The notes below the pieces were generated by a model that was not told the DNA's origin, did not search any database, and worked only from the letters and a program-made list of their open reading frames with translations. From positions 80,641 through 144,640 of the forward strand of contig NZ_CP015623.1 in the NCBI RefSeq assembly GCF_001643015.1: a stretch of 64,000 nucleotides of DNA, written 5' to 3'. This document shows positions 50,288-60,213 of the stretch, piece after piece (the first letter of the stretch is position 1; the number at the start of each line of letters is the position of its first letter). The position numbers and the translations under genes were made by a program. The DNA is from Corynebacterium crudilactis (GTDB lineage Bacteria; Actinomycetota; Actinomycetes; Mycobacteriales; Mycobacteriaceae).

Positions 50288-50946
50288 TTTACTTCTGTTA
50301 TTCCAAACCGGTTAACGTGAACAATCTTTGTTTCGGTTTTATTGAGAACAATGGCATCAATTACCTTCTTATTTCCTTCCGCAGCCACCAGCGAATCCGA
50401 ATAACCGATCAGGTAATGGATCTTCCCGTTCAGATCATTCACTTTGTAAACAATTGCCATGTGCGGAAGTTCCTCCTTCAGGTGTTTTAACTCAGCCTCT
50501 TTTACCTTTACGGCATAATATCCTTTCATGATCCGCTCAACTGCAGCGTCTCTGTCCATGCGGTACTCTCTGATGTTTTTCCCGTGTTTTTCCATCAGCT
50601 GGCGACTGTCTGCAAAAAACAAATCTCTGGCAGCCCGATCTGCACTGCTGAAAAACGTGCTGTCCAGTTCGTCGTATCCATAGTCGGGAAGTACATAGTA
50701 ATGCTTGAAAGGTCCTTCTACTGCCGTATGTACATAAGCGAGTATGTAGTCGGCATCTTTTAAAACAACCTTACCCGCTTTTCGTTCAATGGTGCTACGC
50801 AGGATCATTCCTCCGTTTTTATAGCGATCCGTACTCAAGCCAGCCGCTTGTGCGTTGGCCTCAATGGCGGCCCGCTCTTCCGGCAGGCAATACACCTTGA
50901 TCGGCGTGCTGCTTTTTCTCGTTACCTTCTGCTCTGTCGCCTCCAT
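50284..50946 (-). CDS. TraJ N-terminus fused to a Bacteroidetes-like protein
   Basis: 220 residues from the ATG at 50946, with GAGG about 8 bases upstream. Residues 1-40 (KVYCLPEERAAIEANAQAAG) match the relaxosome protein TraJ of IncP-type plasmids. After about LSTDRY the sequence changes to an unrelated protein (LKDADYILAYVHTAVEG... ending FGITEVK) that looks like a Bacteroidetes gene neighbouring dfr. The join keeps the frame, so the traJ ribosome site now feeds the fusion and, through the 4-base overlap, the reductase gene. The fusion protein is probably not a working TraJ. Confidence 0.65.
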   Translation of the reverse strand: MEATEQKVTRKSSTPIKVYCLPEERAAIEANAQAAGLSTDRYKNGGMILRSTIERKAGKVVLKDADYILAYVHTAVEGPFKHYYVLPDYGYDELDSTFFSSADRAARDLFFADSRQLMEKHGKNIREYRMDRDAAVERIMKGYYAVKVKEAELKHLKEELPHMAIVYKVNDLNGKIHYLIGYSDSLVAAEGNKKVIDAIVLNKTETKIVHVNRFGITEVK

Positions 50947-51040
50947 CTTTGGCGTCCTCCTGGTTCTCTTATTCCGGCGTCCGCCGATGGCCCCGCAGGG
51001 CAGGATTCCCGTTGAGCGCCGCAGGTGCGAATAAGGGGAA

Positions 51041-51100
51041 GTGAAGAGGAACACCATGCTTGCATGGTGGGCCTACTTCACACATCCTGCCCGCTTCACC
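51041..51100. other. IncP-type origin of transfer (oriT)
   Basis: Imperfect inverted repeat GTGAAGAGGAACACCATGC / GCATGGTGGGCCTACTTCAC (51041-51081), then TTCACACATCCTGCCCG. In IncP plasmids the TraJ site GGGCCTACTTCAC and the nick ATCCTG^C have exactly this layout. traJ reads away on the left and traK on the right, as expected. The predicted nick follows base 51089. Confidence 0.8.
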
Positions 51101-51275
51101 ACCACTTTAACATCACTACCATTTACCGGCTATAACCCGTTTTATCGACAAACACAAGCCGATTCCACGCATAAGGCGTGCAATCTGGCTTTAGTCGCCT
51201 TACAATCGCTTTAATAGCGATAGAATCGGCATTAAATCGCGGATAAATCGACATATAAAAGGCGGTAGAATCGGC

Positions 51276-51668
51276 ATGACTAAACGGCTTACAGAGCGCA
51301 TTGCAGCGCAAATGCAGACCCAAAAGCCCACCCGTTCAGGACAGAATCGGGCGGCTTTCCTGGCCCAGCGCGACGACATAAAAGAGGCTTTGACCGATGG
51401 CTGGCCGGTAAAAGCCATCTGGAAAACGCTGCACGATGAAGGGAAAATCAGCTTCGGATATGATGCTTTTATCAGCTATGTGAACAGTCTGATTCGGTCG
51501 CCAGGCGAGCCTGAAAAGGCCACCGCAAGACCGCCGGCATCCTCCCAACCGGCCCCCAAGAAAGCCACCCCAGCGACACCCAAACCAGTACCATCAGCCA
51601 GCCATAAGCCGGGGGAGATTCCCAGCTTCAACTTCAACCCCAGCCCGAACAAAGCGGACTTGATTTGA
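51276..51668 (+). CDS. traK: TraK-like oriT-binding protein
   Basis: 130 residues (MTKRLTERIAAQMQTQK). Basic N-terminal domain with NRAAFLAQRDDIKEALTDGW, then a Pro/Ala/Lys tail ending FNFNPSPNKADLI; IncP TraK proteins end with a closely similar FNPTPDKKDLL-type motif. Located on the traK side of oriT, where TraK wraps the DNA. The following traL was removed at the ISCR2 start. Confidence 0.7.
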   Translation: MTKRLTERIAAQMQTQKPTRSGQNRAAFLAQRDDIKEALTDGWPVKAIWKTLHDEGKISFGYDAFISYVNSLIRSPGEPEKATARPPASSQPAPKKATPATPKPVPSASHKPGEIPSFNFNPSPNKADLI

Positions 51669-51794
51669 CGCCCCAAGGGGCGGATTGGACGCCAAGAGGG
51701 AAGGCATAGCCCGCCCCTCAAGTGTCAATGAACCCCTGGAAATCGACCCCGAAAACAGCCCCCTTCATAGAGGCGGCCTATTAACATTTGAGTG

Positions 51795-53640
51795 GGAGTG
51801 ACGGGCACTGGCTGGCAATGTCTAGCAACGGCAGGCATTTCGGCTGAGGGTAAAAGAACTTTCCGCTAAGCGATAGACTGTATGTAAACACAGTATTGCA
51901 AGGACGCGGAACATGCCTCATGTGGCGGCCAGGACGGCCAGCCGGGATCGGGATACTGGTCGTTACCAGAGCCACCGACCCGAGCAAACCCTTCTCTATC
52001 AGATCGTTGACGAGTATTACCCGGCATTCGCTGCGCTTATGGCAGAGCAGGGAAAGGAATTGCCGGGCTATGTGCAACGGGAATTTGAAGAATTTCTCCA
52101 ATGCGGGCGGCTGGAGCATGGCTTTCTACGGGTTCGCTGCGAGTCTTGCCACGCCGAGCACCTGGTCGCTTTCAGCTGTAAGCGTCGCGGTTTCTGCCCG
52201 AGCTGTGGGGCGCGGCGGATGGCCGAAAGTGCCGCCTTGCTGGTTGATGAAGTACTGCCTGAACAACCCATGCGTCAGTGGGTGTTGAGCTTCCCGTTTC
52301 AGCTGCGTTTCCTGTTTGCCAGCCGGCCCGAGATCATGGGGTGGGTGCTGGGCATCGTTTACCGCGTCATTGCCACGCACCTGGTCAAGAAAGCGGGCCA
52401 TACCCACCAAGTGGCCAAGACGGGCGCGGTCACCCTGATCCAGCGTTTTGGATCGGCGCTCAATCTGAATGTTCACTTCCACATGCTGTTTCTCGACGGT
52501 GTGTATGTCGAGCAATCCCACGGCTCAGCGCGTTTCCGCTGGGTCAAGGCGCCGACCAGCCCAGAGCTCACCCAGCTGACGCACACCATCGCCCACCGGG
52601 TGGGTCGCTATCTGGAACGGCAAGGCCTGCTGGAACGGGATGTCGAAAACAGCTATCTGGCCTCGGATGCGGTGGATGACGACCCGATGACACCCCTGCT
52701 GGGGCACTCGATCACTTACCGTATCGCTGTCGGTTCACAGGCGGGGCGAAAGGTGTTCACTTTGCAAACTCTGCCGACCAGTGGTGATCCGTTCGGTGAC
52801 GGGATTGGCAAGGTAGCCGGGTCCAGCCTGCACGCCGGCGTGGCGGCCAGGGCCGATGAACGCAAGAAGCTCGAACGGCTGTGCCGGTACATCAGCCGCC
52901 CGGCGGTATCCGAGAAGCGGCTGTCGTTAACACGAGGCGGCAACGTGCGCTACCAGCTCAAGACGCCGTACCGGGACGGCACCACGCACGTCATTTTCGA
53001 ACCATTGGATTTCATTGCAAGGCTGGCCGCCCTGGTACCGAAGCCCAGAGTCAACCTAACCCGCTTCCACGGGGTGTTCGCACCCAACAGTCGGCACCGG
53101 GCGTTGGTCACGCCGGCAAAACGGGGCAGGGGCAACAAGGTCAGGGTGGCTGATGAACCGGCAACACCAGCACAACGGCGAGCGTCGATGACATGGGCGC
53201 AACGGCTCAAGCGTGTTTTCAATATCGACATCGAGACCTGCAGCGGCTGCGGCGGCGCCATGAAAGTCATCGCCTGCATTGAAGACCCTATAGTGATCAA
53301 GCAGATCCTTGATCACCTGAAGCACAAAGCCGAAACCAGCGGGACCAGGGCGTTACCCGAAAGCCGGGCGCCACCGGCTGAGCTGCTCCTGGGTCTGTTT
53401 GACTGACGAGCCTGAAGGCCAACGATACCAATCAAAATGCTGCGTTCACAGCGCCGCGGCAGGGATCCGCCGTGCTGGTTGTCGGAAAAGGAGCCGCTAG
53501 TGGGAAAGAGGAGGGTAAATTTTCAGCGTTGCTGGCTCCCCGTCAGCCGGATTGGGTTGCATCGCAGGGGTGTCGAAAGAGTCAACTGCGGTCCAAAGCT
53601 GTTGGACTTGGGTGAAAAGGGCGTTTATTCTTCCTATACG
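51795..53640 (+). mobile_element. ISCR2 (ISVsa3-like), complete
   Basis: About 1,846 bp from GGAGTGACGGGCACTGGC (terIS side) to GCGTTTATTCTTCCTATACG (oriIS side). The boundaries are fixed by comparison with the two partial copies. No target duplication, as expected of a rolling-circle element. It lies 330 bp from sul2 with a glmM fragment between, the classic ISCR2-glmM'-sul2 order. Confidence 0.9.
51913..53406 (+). CDS. ISCR2 rolling-circle transposase
   Basis: 497 residues (MPHVAARTASRDRDTGRYQS). Zinc-finger region CESCHAEHLV/CPSCGARR (about 75-100), then the rolling-circle HUH-like part with HFHMLFLDGVY. C-terminal second zinc motif CSGCGGAMK. Complete, so it can still mobilise adjacent DNA beyond its oriIS end. 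Confidence 0.9.
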   Translation: MPHVAARTASRDRDTGRYQSHRPEQTLLYQIVDEYYPAFAALMAEQGKELPGYVQREFEEFLQCGRLEHGFLRVRCESCHAEHLVAFSCKRRGFCPSCGARRMAESAALLVDEVLPEQPMRQWVLSFPFQLRFLFASRPEIMGWVLGIVYRVIATHLVKKAGHTHQVAKTGAVTLIQRFGSALNLNVHFHMLFLDGVYVEQSHGSARFRWVKAPTSPELTQLTHTIAHRVGRYLERQGLLERDVENSYLASDAVDDDPMTPLLGHSITYRIAVGSQAGRKVFTLQTLPTSGDPFGDGIGKVAGSSLHAGVAARADERKKLERLCRYISRPAVSEKRLSLTRGGNVRYQLKTPYRDGTTHVIFEPLDFIARLAALVPKPRVNLTRFHGVFAPNSRHRALVTPAKRGRGNKVRVADEPATPAQRRASMTWAQRLKRVFNIDIETCSGCGGAMKVIACIEDPIVIKQILDHLKHKAETSGTRALPESRAPPAELLLGLFD

Positions 53641-53884
53641 TTGTCGGCAGCGGGCCAAAAAGGAATACGTCCATGCCCATCGAGGTGAAACCGGCTGTGA
53701 GCGCGGGTTCAAGCATATAGCCCGACAGGCGCGTATCCTTGCCGATCACGACACGATGGCGGTGGTCACCGCGACGAAAGACACGGCCAGCCGCCATGCC
53801 GACGCGCAAGGCGGTTTCCGCCGTCATCGCGCCTTCGTTGGCTTTGCCACGAATACCGTCTGTGCCGAAATATTTGCGCACCAT
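53641..53884 (-). pseudogene. glmM: glmM, 5' fragment
   Basis: 81 codons of phosphoglucosamine mutase ([20 protein letters not shown]) cut by the ISCR2 end. This fragment always accompanies sul2 in ISCR2 contexts. Confidence 0.85.
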
Positions 53885-53970
53885 AAGGTCGATTATCCTG
53901 TCGTCGGGTCGCCCTCAAAGGGGACATGCCTGCTGAACCGCGAATATAGAGAAATATCCCGAATGTGCAG

Positions 53971-54786
53971 TTAACGAATTCTTGCGGTTTCTTTCAGCGC
54001 CGCCAATACCGCCAGCCCGTCGCGCAAGGGGCGCGGCTCGTGTGTGCGGATGAAGTCAGCTCCACCTGCGGCGGCGGCAAGCTCTGCAGCGAGTGTCGCG
54101 GCCCCGACATCCCCCGGACCACGGCCTGTGAGCGCGCGCAGAAAGGATTTGCGCGAAACAGACAGAAGCACCGGCAAATCGAAGCGCAGCCGCAATTCAT
54201 CGAACCGCGCCAGCACCGAGAGCGAGGTTTCGGGAGCAGCCCCCAGAAAAAACCCCATGCCGGGATCAAGGACAAGGCGGTTGCGTTTGATACCGGCACC
54301 CGTCAGCGCCGCGATGCGCGCGTCAAAGAACGCCGCAATGTGATCCATGATGTCGCCAGCGGGTGCCTCGCGCCGATCTGCCTGCCCGTCTTGCACCGAA
54401 TGCATAACGACGAGTTTGGCAGATGATTTCGCCAATTGCGGATAGAACGCAGCGTCTGGAAAACCGCGAATATCATTGAGATAGGCCACACCACGCGACA
54501 AGGCATAGGCTTGCGTCGCGGGTTGATAACTGTCGAGCGAGACGGGAATGCCATCTGCCTTGAGCGCGTCCAGCACCGGCGCGATACGCGCGATTTCTGT
54601 GTCGGACGAAACAGGCGCGGCGTCGGGATTGCTGGATGCCGGACCGAGGTCGATCACATCTGCCCCCTCGGCCATCAGCTTACGCGCCTGCGCAATGGCT
54701 GCGTCTGGCGCCAGATACCGGCCTCCATCGGAGAAACTGTCCGAGGTTATGTTGACGATGCCGAAAATGATGAGCGATTTATTCAT
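53971..54786 (-). CDS. sul2: Sulfonamide-resistant dihydropteroate synthase Sul2
   Basis: 271 residues (MNKSLIIFGIVNITSDSFSD), the length and sequence of Sul2. Conserved VIDLGPASSNPDAAPVS and DPGMGFFLG. It replaces the drug-sensitive enzyme in folate synthesis. With the neighbouring dihydrofolate reductase it could give combined sulfonamide-trimethoprim resistance. Upstream DNA is cut by an IS6-family element 25 bp before the start, so the native promoter is partly replaced. Confidence 0.96.
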   Translation of the reverse strand: MNKSLIIFGIVNITSDSFSDGGRYLAPDAAIAQARKLMAEGADVIDLGPASSNPDAAPVSSDTEIARIAPVLDALKADGIPVSLDSYQPATQAYALSRGVAYLNDIRGFPDAAFYPQLAKSSAKLVVMHSVQDGQADRREAPAGDIMDHIAAFFDARIAALTGAGIKRNRLVLDPGMGFFLGAAPETSLSVLARFDELRLRFDLPVLLSVSRKSFLRALTGRGPGDVGAATLAAELAAAAGGADFIRTHEPRPLRDGLAVLAALKETARIR

Positions 54787-54811
54787 GGGGGCTTCTATAA
54801 TAATAATAATC

Positions 54812-55653
54812 GGTGCTGTTGCAAAGTTGGGGCAGTAGGAAGACCGGCGTGGAATAATCAGGGCCATGGGCATCTTCTCCGGTCGTCATTTCCCTCGTGA
54901 AATCATCCTGTGGGCGGTGCGGTGGTACTGCCGATACGGTGTGAGCTACCGCGACCTCGAAGAGATGATGACCGAGCGTGGCGTGCCGGTCGATCACACC
55001 ACGATCTACCGCTGGGTCCAGAAATATGCTCCTGAGCTGGATAAGAAGACCCGGTGGTATCGGCAAGTTCCTGACTGGCAGGCCAGGTCCTGGCGGGTGG
55101 ACGAGACCTATATCCGGGTCGGCGGGACGTGGTGCTACCTCTATCGGGCGATCACCGCTGGTGGAAACACCCTGGATTTTTATCTCTCGCCGAAGCGGAA
55201 TGTGGCTGCAGCCAAGCGTTTCCTGGCCAAGACCCTGCGGTCGAACACAACAGCCGGCTTTCCCCGGGTGATCAACACCGACAAGGCACCCTCACTCGCC
55301 AGGGCAATCTCTGAGCTGAAGGCGGAAGGCGTCTGCCCATCGACGGTAGAGCATCGTCGGGTGAAATACCTCAACAACGTCATCGAAGGCGATCATGGCC
55401 GGTTGAAACGGATCCTGGGGCCAAAAGGGGCCTTTAAGAACAGGGCGTCTGCCTATCGGACGTTGAAAGGGATGGAAGCGATGCACTCGTTACGAAAAGG
55501 CCAGGGGACGATGTTTGCCTACGGGCAGTCGAACCCGGACGCGGTGATCGTCAGTCGGGTGTTCGAGGCTGCCTGAGAACGCTGGCACGCAGCGAGCCTG
55601 AGAGGATGAAGACTGGGTCGTCACGGCTCTCCGGCCAACTTTGCAACAGCACC
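54812..55653 (+). mobile_element. IS6-family element upstream of sul2
   Basis: 842 bp with 14-bp ends GGTGCTGTTGCAAA and TTTGCAACAGCACC. Flanking 8-mers differ (TAATAATC and CGAATTTT), so it marks a deletion or recombination junction. Distinct from IS26 and from the element at 38705. Confidence 0.8.
54866..55576 (+). CDS. IS6-family transposase
   Basis: 236 residues (MGIFSGRHFPREIILWAVRW). DDE residues in VDETYIRV, NTDKAPSLA and EGDHGRLKR. About 60% like IS26 by eye. Complete. Confidence 0.85.
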   Translation: MGIFSGRHFPREIILWAVRWYCRYGVSYRDLEEMMTERGVPVDHTTIYRWVQKYAPELDKKTRWYRQVPDWQARSWRVDETYIRVGGTWCYLYRAITAGGNTLDFYLSPKRNVAAAKRFLAKTLRSNTTAGFPRVINTDKAPSLARAISELKAEGVCPSTVEHRRVKYLNNVIEGDHGRLKRILGPKGAFKNRASAYRTLKGMEAMHSLRKGQGTMFAYGQSNPDAVIVSRVFEAA

Positions 55654-55764
55654 CGAATTTTCATAGTGATTTACTCCAGTTTTTTAATGTTTTTTTTCTT
55701 CATGCGCCGCCCTTCGGCGCTTGGTAATTGACCTGGGCAAAATTTGCCCGGCCTTGGGGTAGCG

Positions 55765-56618
55765 TTACTTGGCCAGCTGGCCAGCAACGGTTAAAGCTCG
55801 GTCAATCGGCACTGTTTGCGTATAACTGCCGCTGCCATAGCTAACCAATGAAACCGCTTCACCGTGCGTATTCACGACCACGCCGCCGGAATTACCGCCC
55901 ACGACTGAAGCCGTTACAAGCATGAAATCATTAGGGGATAGCATCTTTGCATCGAGGCCGTGCCAGGCAACAATGCCGACACCGACAGCAAAGCCGTAAC
56001 CGGACGGCGAGCCTATGGCCATAACGTCCTGGCCCGGCCTGGGTAGAGTGTTGGCCACCTTAATCGGTGGCAATGGGTCGCCTTCAAACTCAAGCAAAGC
56101 AACGTCCTGCGTTACATCAGCACCGACAACATGAGCCGCCCGCCATTCACCGCCCGCTGTACGGATTCGCAAGGCTTCTTGCCTGTCCACACAATGCGCC
56201 GCTGTTAGCACTCGGTTGCCTTCGATGACGAAACCGCCGCATATAGTTTGATGCTGTCGCTTTGCGTCTTGTTTTGCCCAGCCTTTTTGCCAGGCGCGGT
56301 AGTGCGTCAATGCTGCTGTGGCAGCGTTTTGTTGAACGCCAGGAATAAGCCAGGCCGGACTGTTTTCAGCAAAGCCGTAGGGCTGCTCGATTGCTGACAA
56401 AGCAATAACAGACGGCATTGTATTTTCAGCCAGTGTTGGCCAATCCGGTGCAAGGTAGGGTCTGGTATCGGGTGGCAGTGTGCCGCGCTGGACGCTCTGG
56501 CCGCTGATTGAATTGTCGGACAATATGCGCTGCTCACGCCGATAGTCTTGTATTCGTTCTTCTGTGCTATCCAGGGCACGAGCATTTGCAGCGGTCGTAC
56601 CCAACGCATAACTGGCCA
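55765..56618 (-). pseudogene. Trypsin-like serine protease, 5'-truncated by ISCR2
   Basis: 284 codons. The catalytic triad is readable: His in LTAAHCV, Asp in DVALLEFEG and Ser in VGGNSGGVV, typical of S1-type exported proteases. The visible N-terminus LLASYALGTTAANARALDS looks like the second half of a signal peptide; the start codon and first half are lost at the ISCR2 terIS boundary (56619). The frame stays open into ISCR2, so a fused start is possible but unsupported. Passenger DNA of the sul2-bearing plasmid. Between it and the IS6-family element only a small hairpin is seen. Confidence 0.65.
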
Positions 56619-57294
56619 GGAGTGACGGGCACTGGCTGGCAATGTCTAGCAACGGCAGGCATTTCGGCTGAGGGTAAAAGAACTTTCCGCTAAGCGATAG
56701 ACTGTATGTAAACACAGTATTGCAAGGACGCGGAACATGCCTCATGTGGCGGCCAGGACGGCCAGCCGGGATCGGGATACTGGTCGTTACCAGAGCCACC
56801 GACCCGAGCAAACCCTTCTCTATCAGATCGTTGACGAGTATTACCCGGCATTCGCTGCGCTTATGGCAGAGCAGGGAAAGGAATTGCCGGGCTATGTGCA
56901 ACGGGAATTTGAAGAATTTCTCCAATGCGGGCGGCTGGAGCATGGCTTTCTACGGGTTCGCTGCGAGTCTTGCCACGCCGAGCACCTGGTCGCTTTCAGC
57001 TGTAAGCGTCGCGGTTTCTGCCCGAGCTGTGGGGCGCGGCGGATGGCCGAAAGTGCCGCCTTGCTGGTTGATGAAGTACTGCCTGAACAACCCATGCGTC
57101 AGTGGGTGTTGAGCTTCCCGTTTCAGCTGCGTTTCCTGTTTGCCAGCCGGCCCGAGATCATGGGGTGGGTGCTGGGCATCGTTTACCGCGTCATTGCCAC
57201 GCACCTGGTCAAGAAAGCGGGCCATACCCACCAAGTGGCCAAGACGGGCGCGGTCACCCTGATCCAGCGTTTTGGATCGGCGCTCAATCTGAAT
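56619..57294 (+). mobile_element. ISCR2, 5' part interrupted by Tn5393
   Basis: Identical to 51795-52470. It ends with the 5-bp duplication TGAAT at 57290-57294, where Tn5393 copy 2 begins. The transposase start (56737) and first 186 codons are present; the rest is at 47954-49128, also beginning TGAAT. Confidence 0.9.
56737..57294 (+). pseudogene. ISCR2 transposase, N-terminal part
   Basis: 186 codons identical to the start of the complete copy, including the Cys4-type finger. Translation runs on into the Tn5393 end for about 40 codons. Inactive. Confidence 0.85.
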
Positions 57295-57327
57295 GGGGTC
57301 GTTTGCGGGAGGGGGCGGAATCCTACG

Positions 57328-60213
57328 CTAAGGCTTTGGCCAGCGATATTCTCCGGTGAGATTGATGTGTTCCCATCCGAGCGGCGAAACATGGGCCAAG
57401 AGATCGGGCGATAGCAGCTTTCCATCGCGTTTCTGGTTTGCAACGACCTCGCCGAGCTTCATGGTGTTCCAGAAGATGATGATGGCGGCGAGCAGATTCA
57501 TGCCGGCGATGCGGTAATGCTGGCCTTCGGCGGAACGGTCGCGGATTTCACCGCGGCGGTGGAAGCTGATTGCCCGCTTCAGCGCATGATGAGCTTCGCC
57601 TTTGTTGAGCCCGATCTGGGCACGCCGTTGGAGTTCGGCATCCAGAATCCAGTCGATCATGAACAGGGTGCGCTCGACGCGACCGACTTCCCGCAGGGCT
57701 GTCGCGAGCTCGTTCTGCCGCGGATAGGAGGCGAGTTTCCGCAGAATCTGGCTTGGCGCGACGGTCCCGGCAGCAATGGTGGCGGCGATGCGCAGGATGT
57801 CGGGCCAATTGCGCTCGATCATGGCTTGGTTGACCTTTCCGCCGATCAACGCTCGCAGGTGCGCCGGGGCGGCCGACGGATTGAACGCGTAGAGCCGTTT
57901 GGATGGCAGGTCGCGGATGCGCGGAGCGAACCGGTAGCCGAGAATGGCACATGCGGCAAAGACGTGATCGGTGAAGCCGCCCGTGTCGGTGAACTGCTCG
58001 CGGATATGGCGTCCAGCATCGTTCATCAGCAGGCCATCGAGGATGTAAGGCGCTTCGCTTGCCGTTGCAGGAATCACCTGGGTTGCGAACGGCGCATATT
58101 GGTCGGAGACGTGGCTATAGGCTTTCAGGCCCGGGGTATTGCCATATTTCGCGTTGACCAGGTTCATGGCCTCACCTTGCTCTGTAGCGACGAAGAACTG
58201 TCCGTCGCTCGAAGCCGACGTGCCCATGCCCCAGAACCGGGCCATGGGTAACGCTGCCTGTGCCTCGACCACCATGGCCAGCGCCCGGTCATAGGCTTCG
58301 CCCTCGACATGCCACCGTCCAATGCGGATCAATTCCCAGAAGGTGTGGGTGTTTGTCGCATCCGCCATTTTGCGCAAGCCGAGGTTGATCCCTTCCGCCA
58401 AGATAACGTTCATTAGCCCGATCCGGTCAGCGCAGGGTGCTCCTGTGCGCAGATGGGTGAACGCTTCGGTGAAGCCGGTCGCCGCATCCACCTCCAGCAG
58501 GAGATCGGTGATGCGCGTGGGCGGGATCTGCTTGTAGAGATCGAGCACCAGATCTTCGGCGCCTGTCGGCGCGGCGGCTTCGAGTTTCTCGATATGCAGA
58601 ACGCCGTTTTCAATCGACCCGCCCGGGATCGTGCCTGCGCGAGCGGCACGGCCAAGCTCGCGCAACCGCATGTCGAGGCGAGCTTGCCGGTCTGCCAGCC
58701 ATTCCTCCGGCCGCAATGGCACAGCGAGACGACCGCCTTCCGCGATGGATTGTGCCGGAACGAGTGCGTGTTTCAGATCGCCATAGCGCCGGGACCTAGT
58801 AAGCCAGACATCTCCGGAGCGGAACGCATCGCGCAGATGGAACAGCACCGCGATCTCCCATAGGCGAGCGTCGCCAGCCCTCTGGGCCCGAAGGTGGCGA
58901 TGCCATTTCGAGCTGGGCCGCAAGAAGCTGGTCATCGCGGCATCGTTCAAACCGGTACGAAGGGCCGTCACCGCTTCCAGAAGCGGCAGTGCAACGGGCG
59001 CAGCTCGCAGATCGAGCAGGCGCAACATGCGTGGAGCGTATCGGCGGAAGCGGTGATAACCGTCGAGCACATGATTGAGCGGATCGTCGGCCATGGTGGC
59101 GGTCAGCCTGGTTGCCATTGCAACAAGGGTTTTTAAGCCGTCCCACCCTGACCCACTCGCGATGACATCGCCCAGCGGCTGGCCATCATCCTGTGCATCG
59201 ACCAGGGCGCCCCCGATCTCGGCGAAGGATTTCAGGGTGTCACGCACCACCCCCGCTTCGTCTGCGACCTTTGCATGGCAAATACGCTCCGAAGCACGGT
59301 AGAGACGGCCGACGATCCGGTCGTGGGTTTCGACCACTGCGTCGGCCAACATCGCCTGCCATTCCGAGACGCAAACAGCCAAGATCGCAAGCCGCCTGTC
59401 CTCCGGGAGATCGCGCATGCCGTCGGCATAATACCGTTCACCCTGCCTGCGCAGACGAGTCACCCGATGGGCAGGAACGCCGGCAAGCAGATCCTCGGGG
59501 AGATCGATGCGTTGCAGATATTCGAGCCGGTCGAGCAGCCGGTTGGCCGACGAAGAGTTCGAGCCAGGCTCGAACTGGCGCAGCCACACAAAACGGGTCA
59601 CCCGATCATCAGCCGTCTCCTCGAGCAATGCCAGCAACTGTTCTCGGATCGACATAGGCAGCCGACTGGCGATCCTCGTCTCGATGCGTCGCTCGGCATC
59701 GACGAGAGCCGCGGCACAAAGCCGCTCGATCGTGGATGTCGCGGGAAGGACAGTGCGGGTGCGTCGGCACTCGGCTACGAAGCGACGGGCGATATCCTCG
59801 TTCGACACCGCCATCTCGGCTTCTCGGAACAACCATTCCTTCAGCTCGCTCGCACCACGTCCGGAGAAGGTGCGGAAGCCGTAGAGCCCCCGTAACTCGG
59901 CAAGATGCTCGTGCCGTGTTTCCTCGCGGGCAGCATAGTCTACGAGATCGTCGGCACCCAGGCCAAGCTGCGCTCCGATAAATTCGATGACCTCTGCAGG
60001 GATCAGTTCGCCTGGAGCCAGCACCCGGCCGGGATAGCGCAGGACACACAATTGCAGGGCGAAGCCGAACCTGTTGTGAGCGCGCCGACGCAGCCTGATA
60101 TGCCCAAGGTCTTCATCACTCAGCGTATAGTGCTTGAGCAAATCCGTCTGTGAAGTCGGCAAGCGCAACAGCGCGTCTTTCTGCCGATCGGTTAGAGTGA
60201 CGCGACGCGGCAT
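57328..60213 (-). CDS. tnpA: Tn3-family transposase of Tn5393
   Basis: 961 residues (MPRRVTLTDRQKDALLRLPT), the usual Tn3-family length. AAGGAA precedes the ATG. The C-terminal part includes the catalytic region (SDQYAPFATQ, ... GGKVNQAMIERNWPDILRI) and ends inside the left inverted repeat. Complete, so copy 2 should be able to transpose and could act on copy 1 in trans. Confidence 0.95.
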   Translation of the reverse strand: MPRRVTLTDRQKDALLRLPTSQTDLLKHYTLSDEDLGHIRLRRRAHNRFGFALQLCVLRYPGRVLAPGELIPAEVIEFIGAQLGLGADDLVDYAAREETRHEHLAELRGLYGFRTFSGRGASELKEWLFREAEMAVSNEDIARRFVAECRRTRTVLPATSTIERLCAAALVDAERRIETRIASRLPMSIREQLLALLEETADDRVTRFVWLRQFEPGSNSSSANRLLDRLEYLQRIDLPEDLLAGVPAHRVTRLRRQGERYYADGMRDLPEDRRLAILAVCVSEWQAMLADAVVETHDRIVGRLYRASERICHAKVADEAGVVRDTLKSFAEIGGALVDAQDDGQPLGDVIASGSGWDGLKTLVAMATRLTATMADDPLNHVLDGYHRFRRYAPRMLRLLDLRAAPVALPLLEAVTALRTGLNDAAMTSFLRPSSKWHRHLRAQRAGDARLWEIAVLFHLRDAFRSGDVWLTRSRRYGDLKHALVPAQSIAEGGRLAVPLRPEEWLADRQARLDMRLRELGRAARAGTIPGGSIENGVLHIEKLEAAAPTGAEDLVLDLYKQIPPTRITDLLLEVDAATGFTEAFTHLRTGAPCADRIGLMNVILAEGINLGLRKMADATNTHTFWELIRIGRWHVEGEAYDRALAMVVEAQAALPMARFWGMGTSASSDGQFFVATEQGEAMNLVNAKYGNTPGLKAYSHVSDQYAPFATQVIPATASEAPYILDGLLMNDAGRHIREQFTDTGGFTDHVFAACAILGYRFAPRIRDLPSKRLYAFNPSAAPAHLRALIGGKVNQAMIERNWPDILRIAATIAAGTVAPSQILRKLASYPRQNELATALREVGRVERTLFMIDWILDAELQRRAQIGLNKGEAHHALKRAISFHRRGEIRDRSAEGQHYRIAGMNLLAAIIIFWNTMKLGEVVANQKRDGKLLSPDLLAHVSPLGWEHINLTGEYRWPKP

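Noticed and set aside
55765..56943. Full-length 392-codon protease
   Set aside because: The first ~108 codons are antisense ISCR2 sequence; real similarity to a protease begins inside a broken signal peptide.
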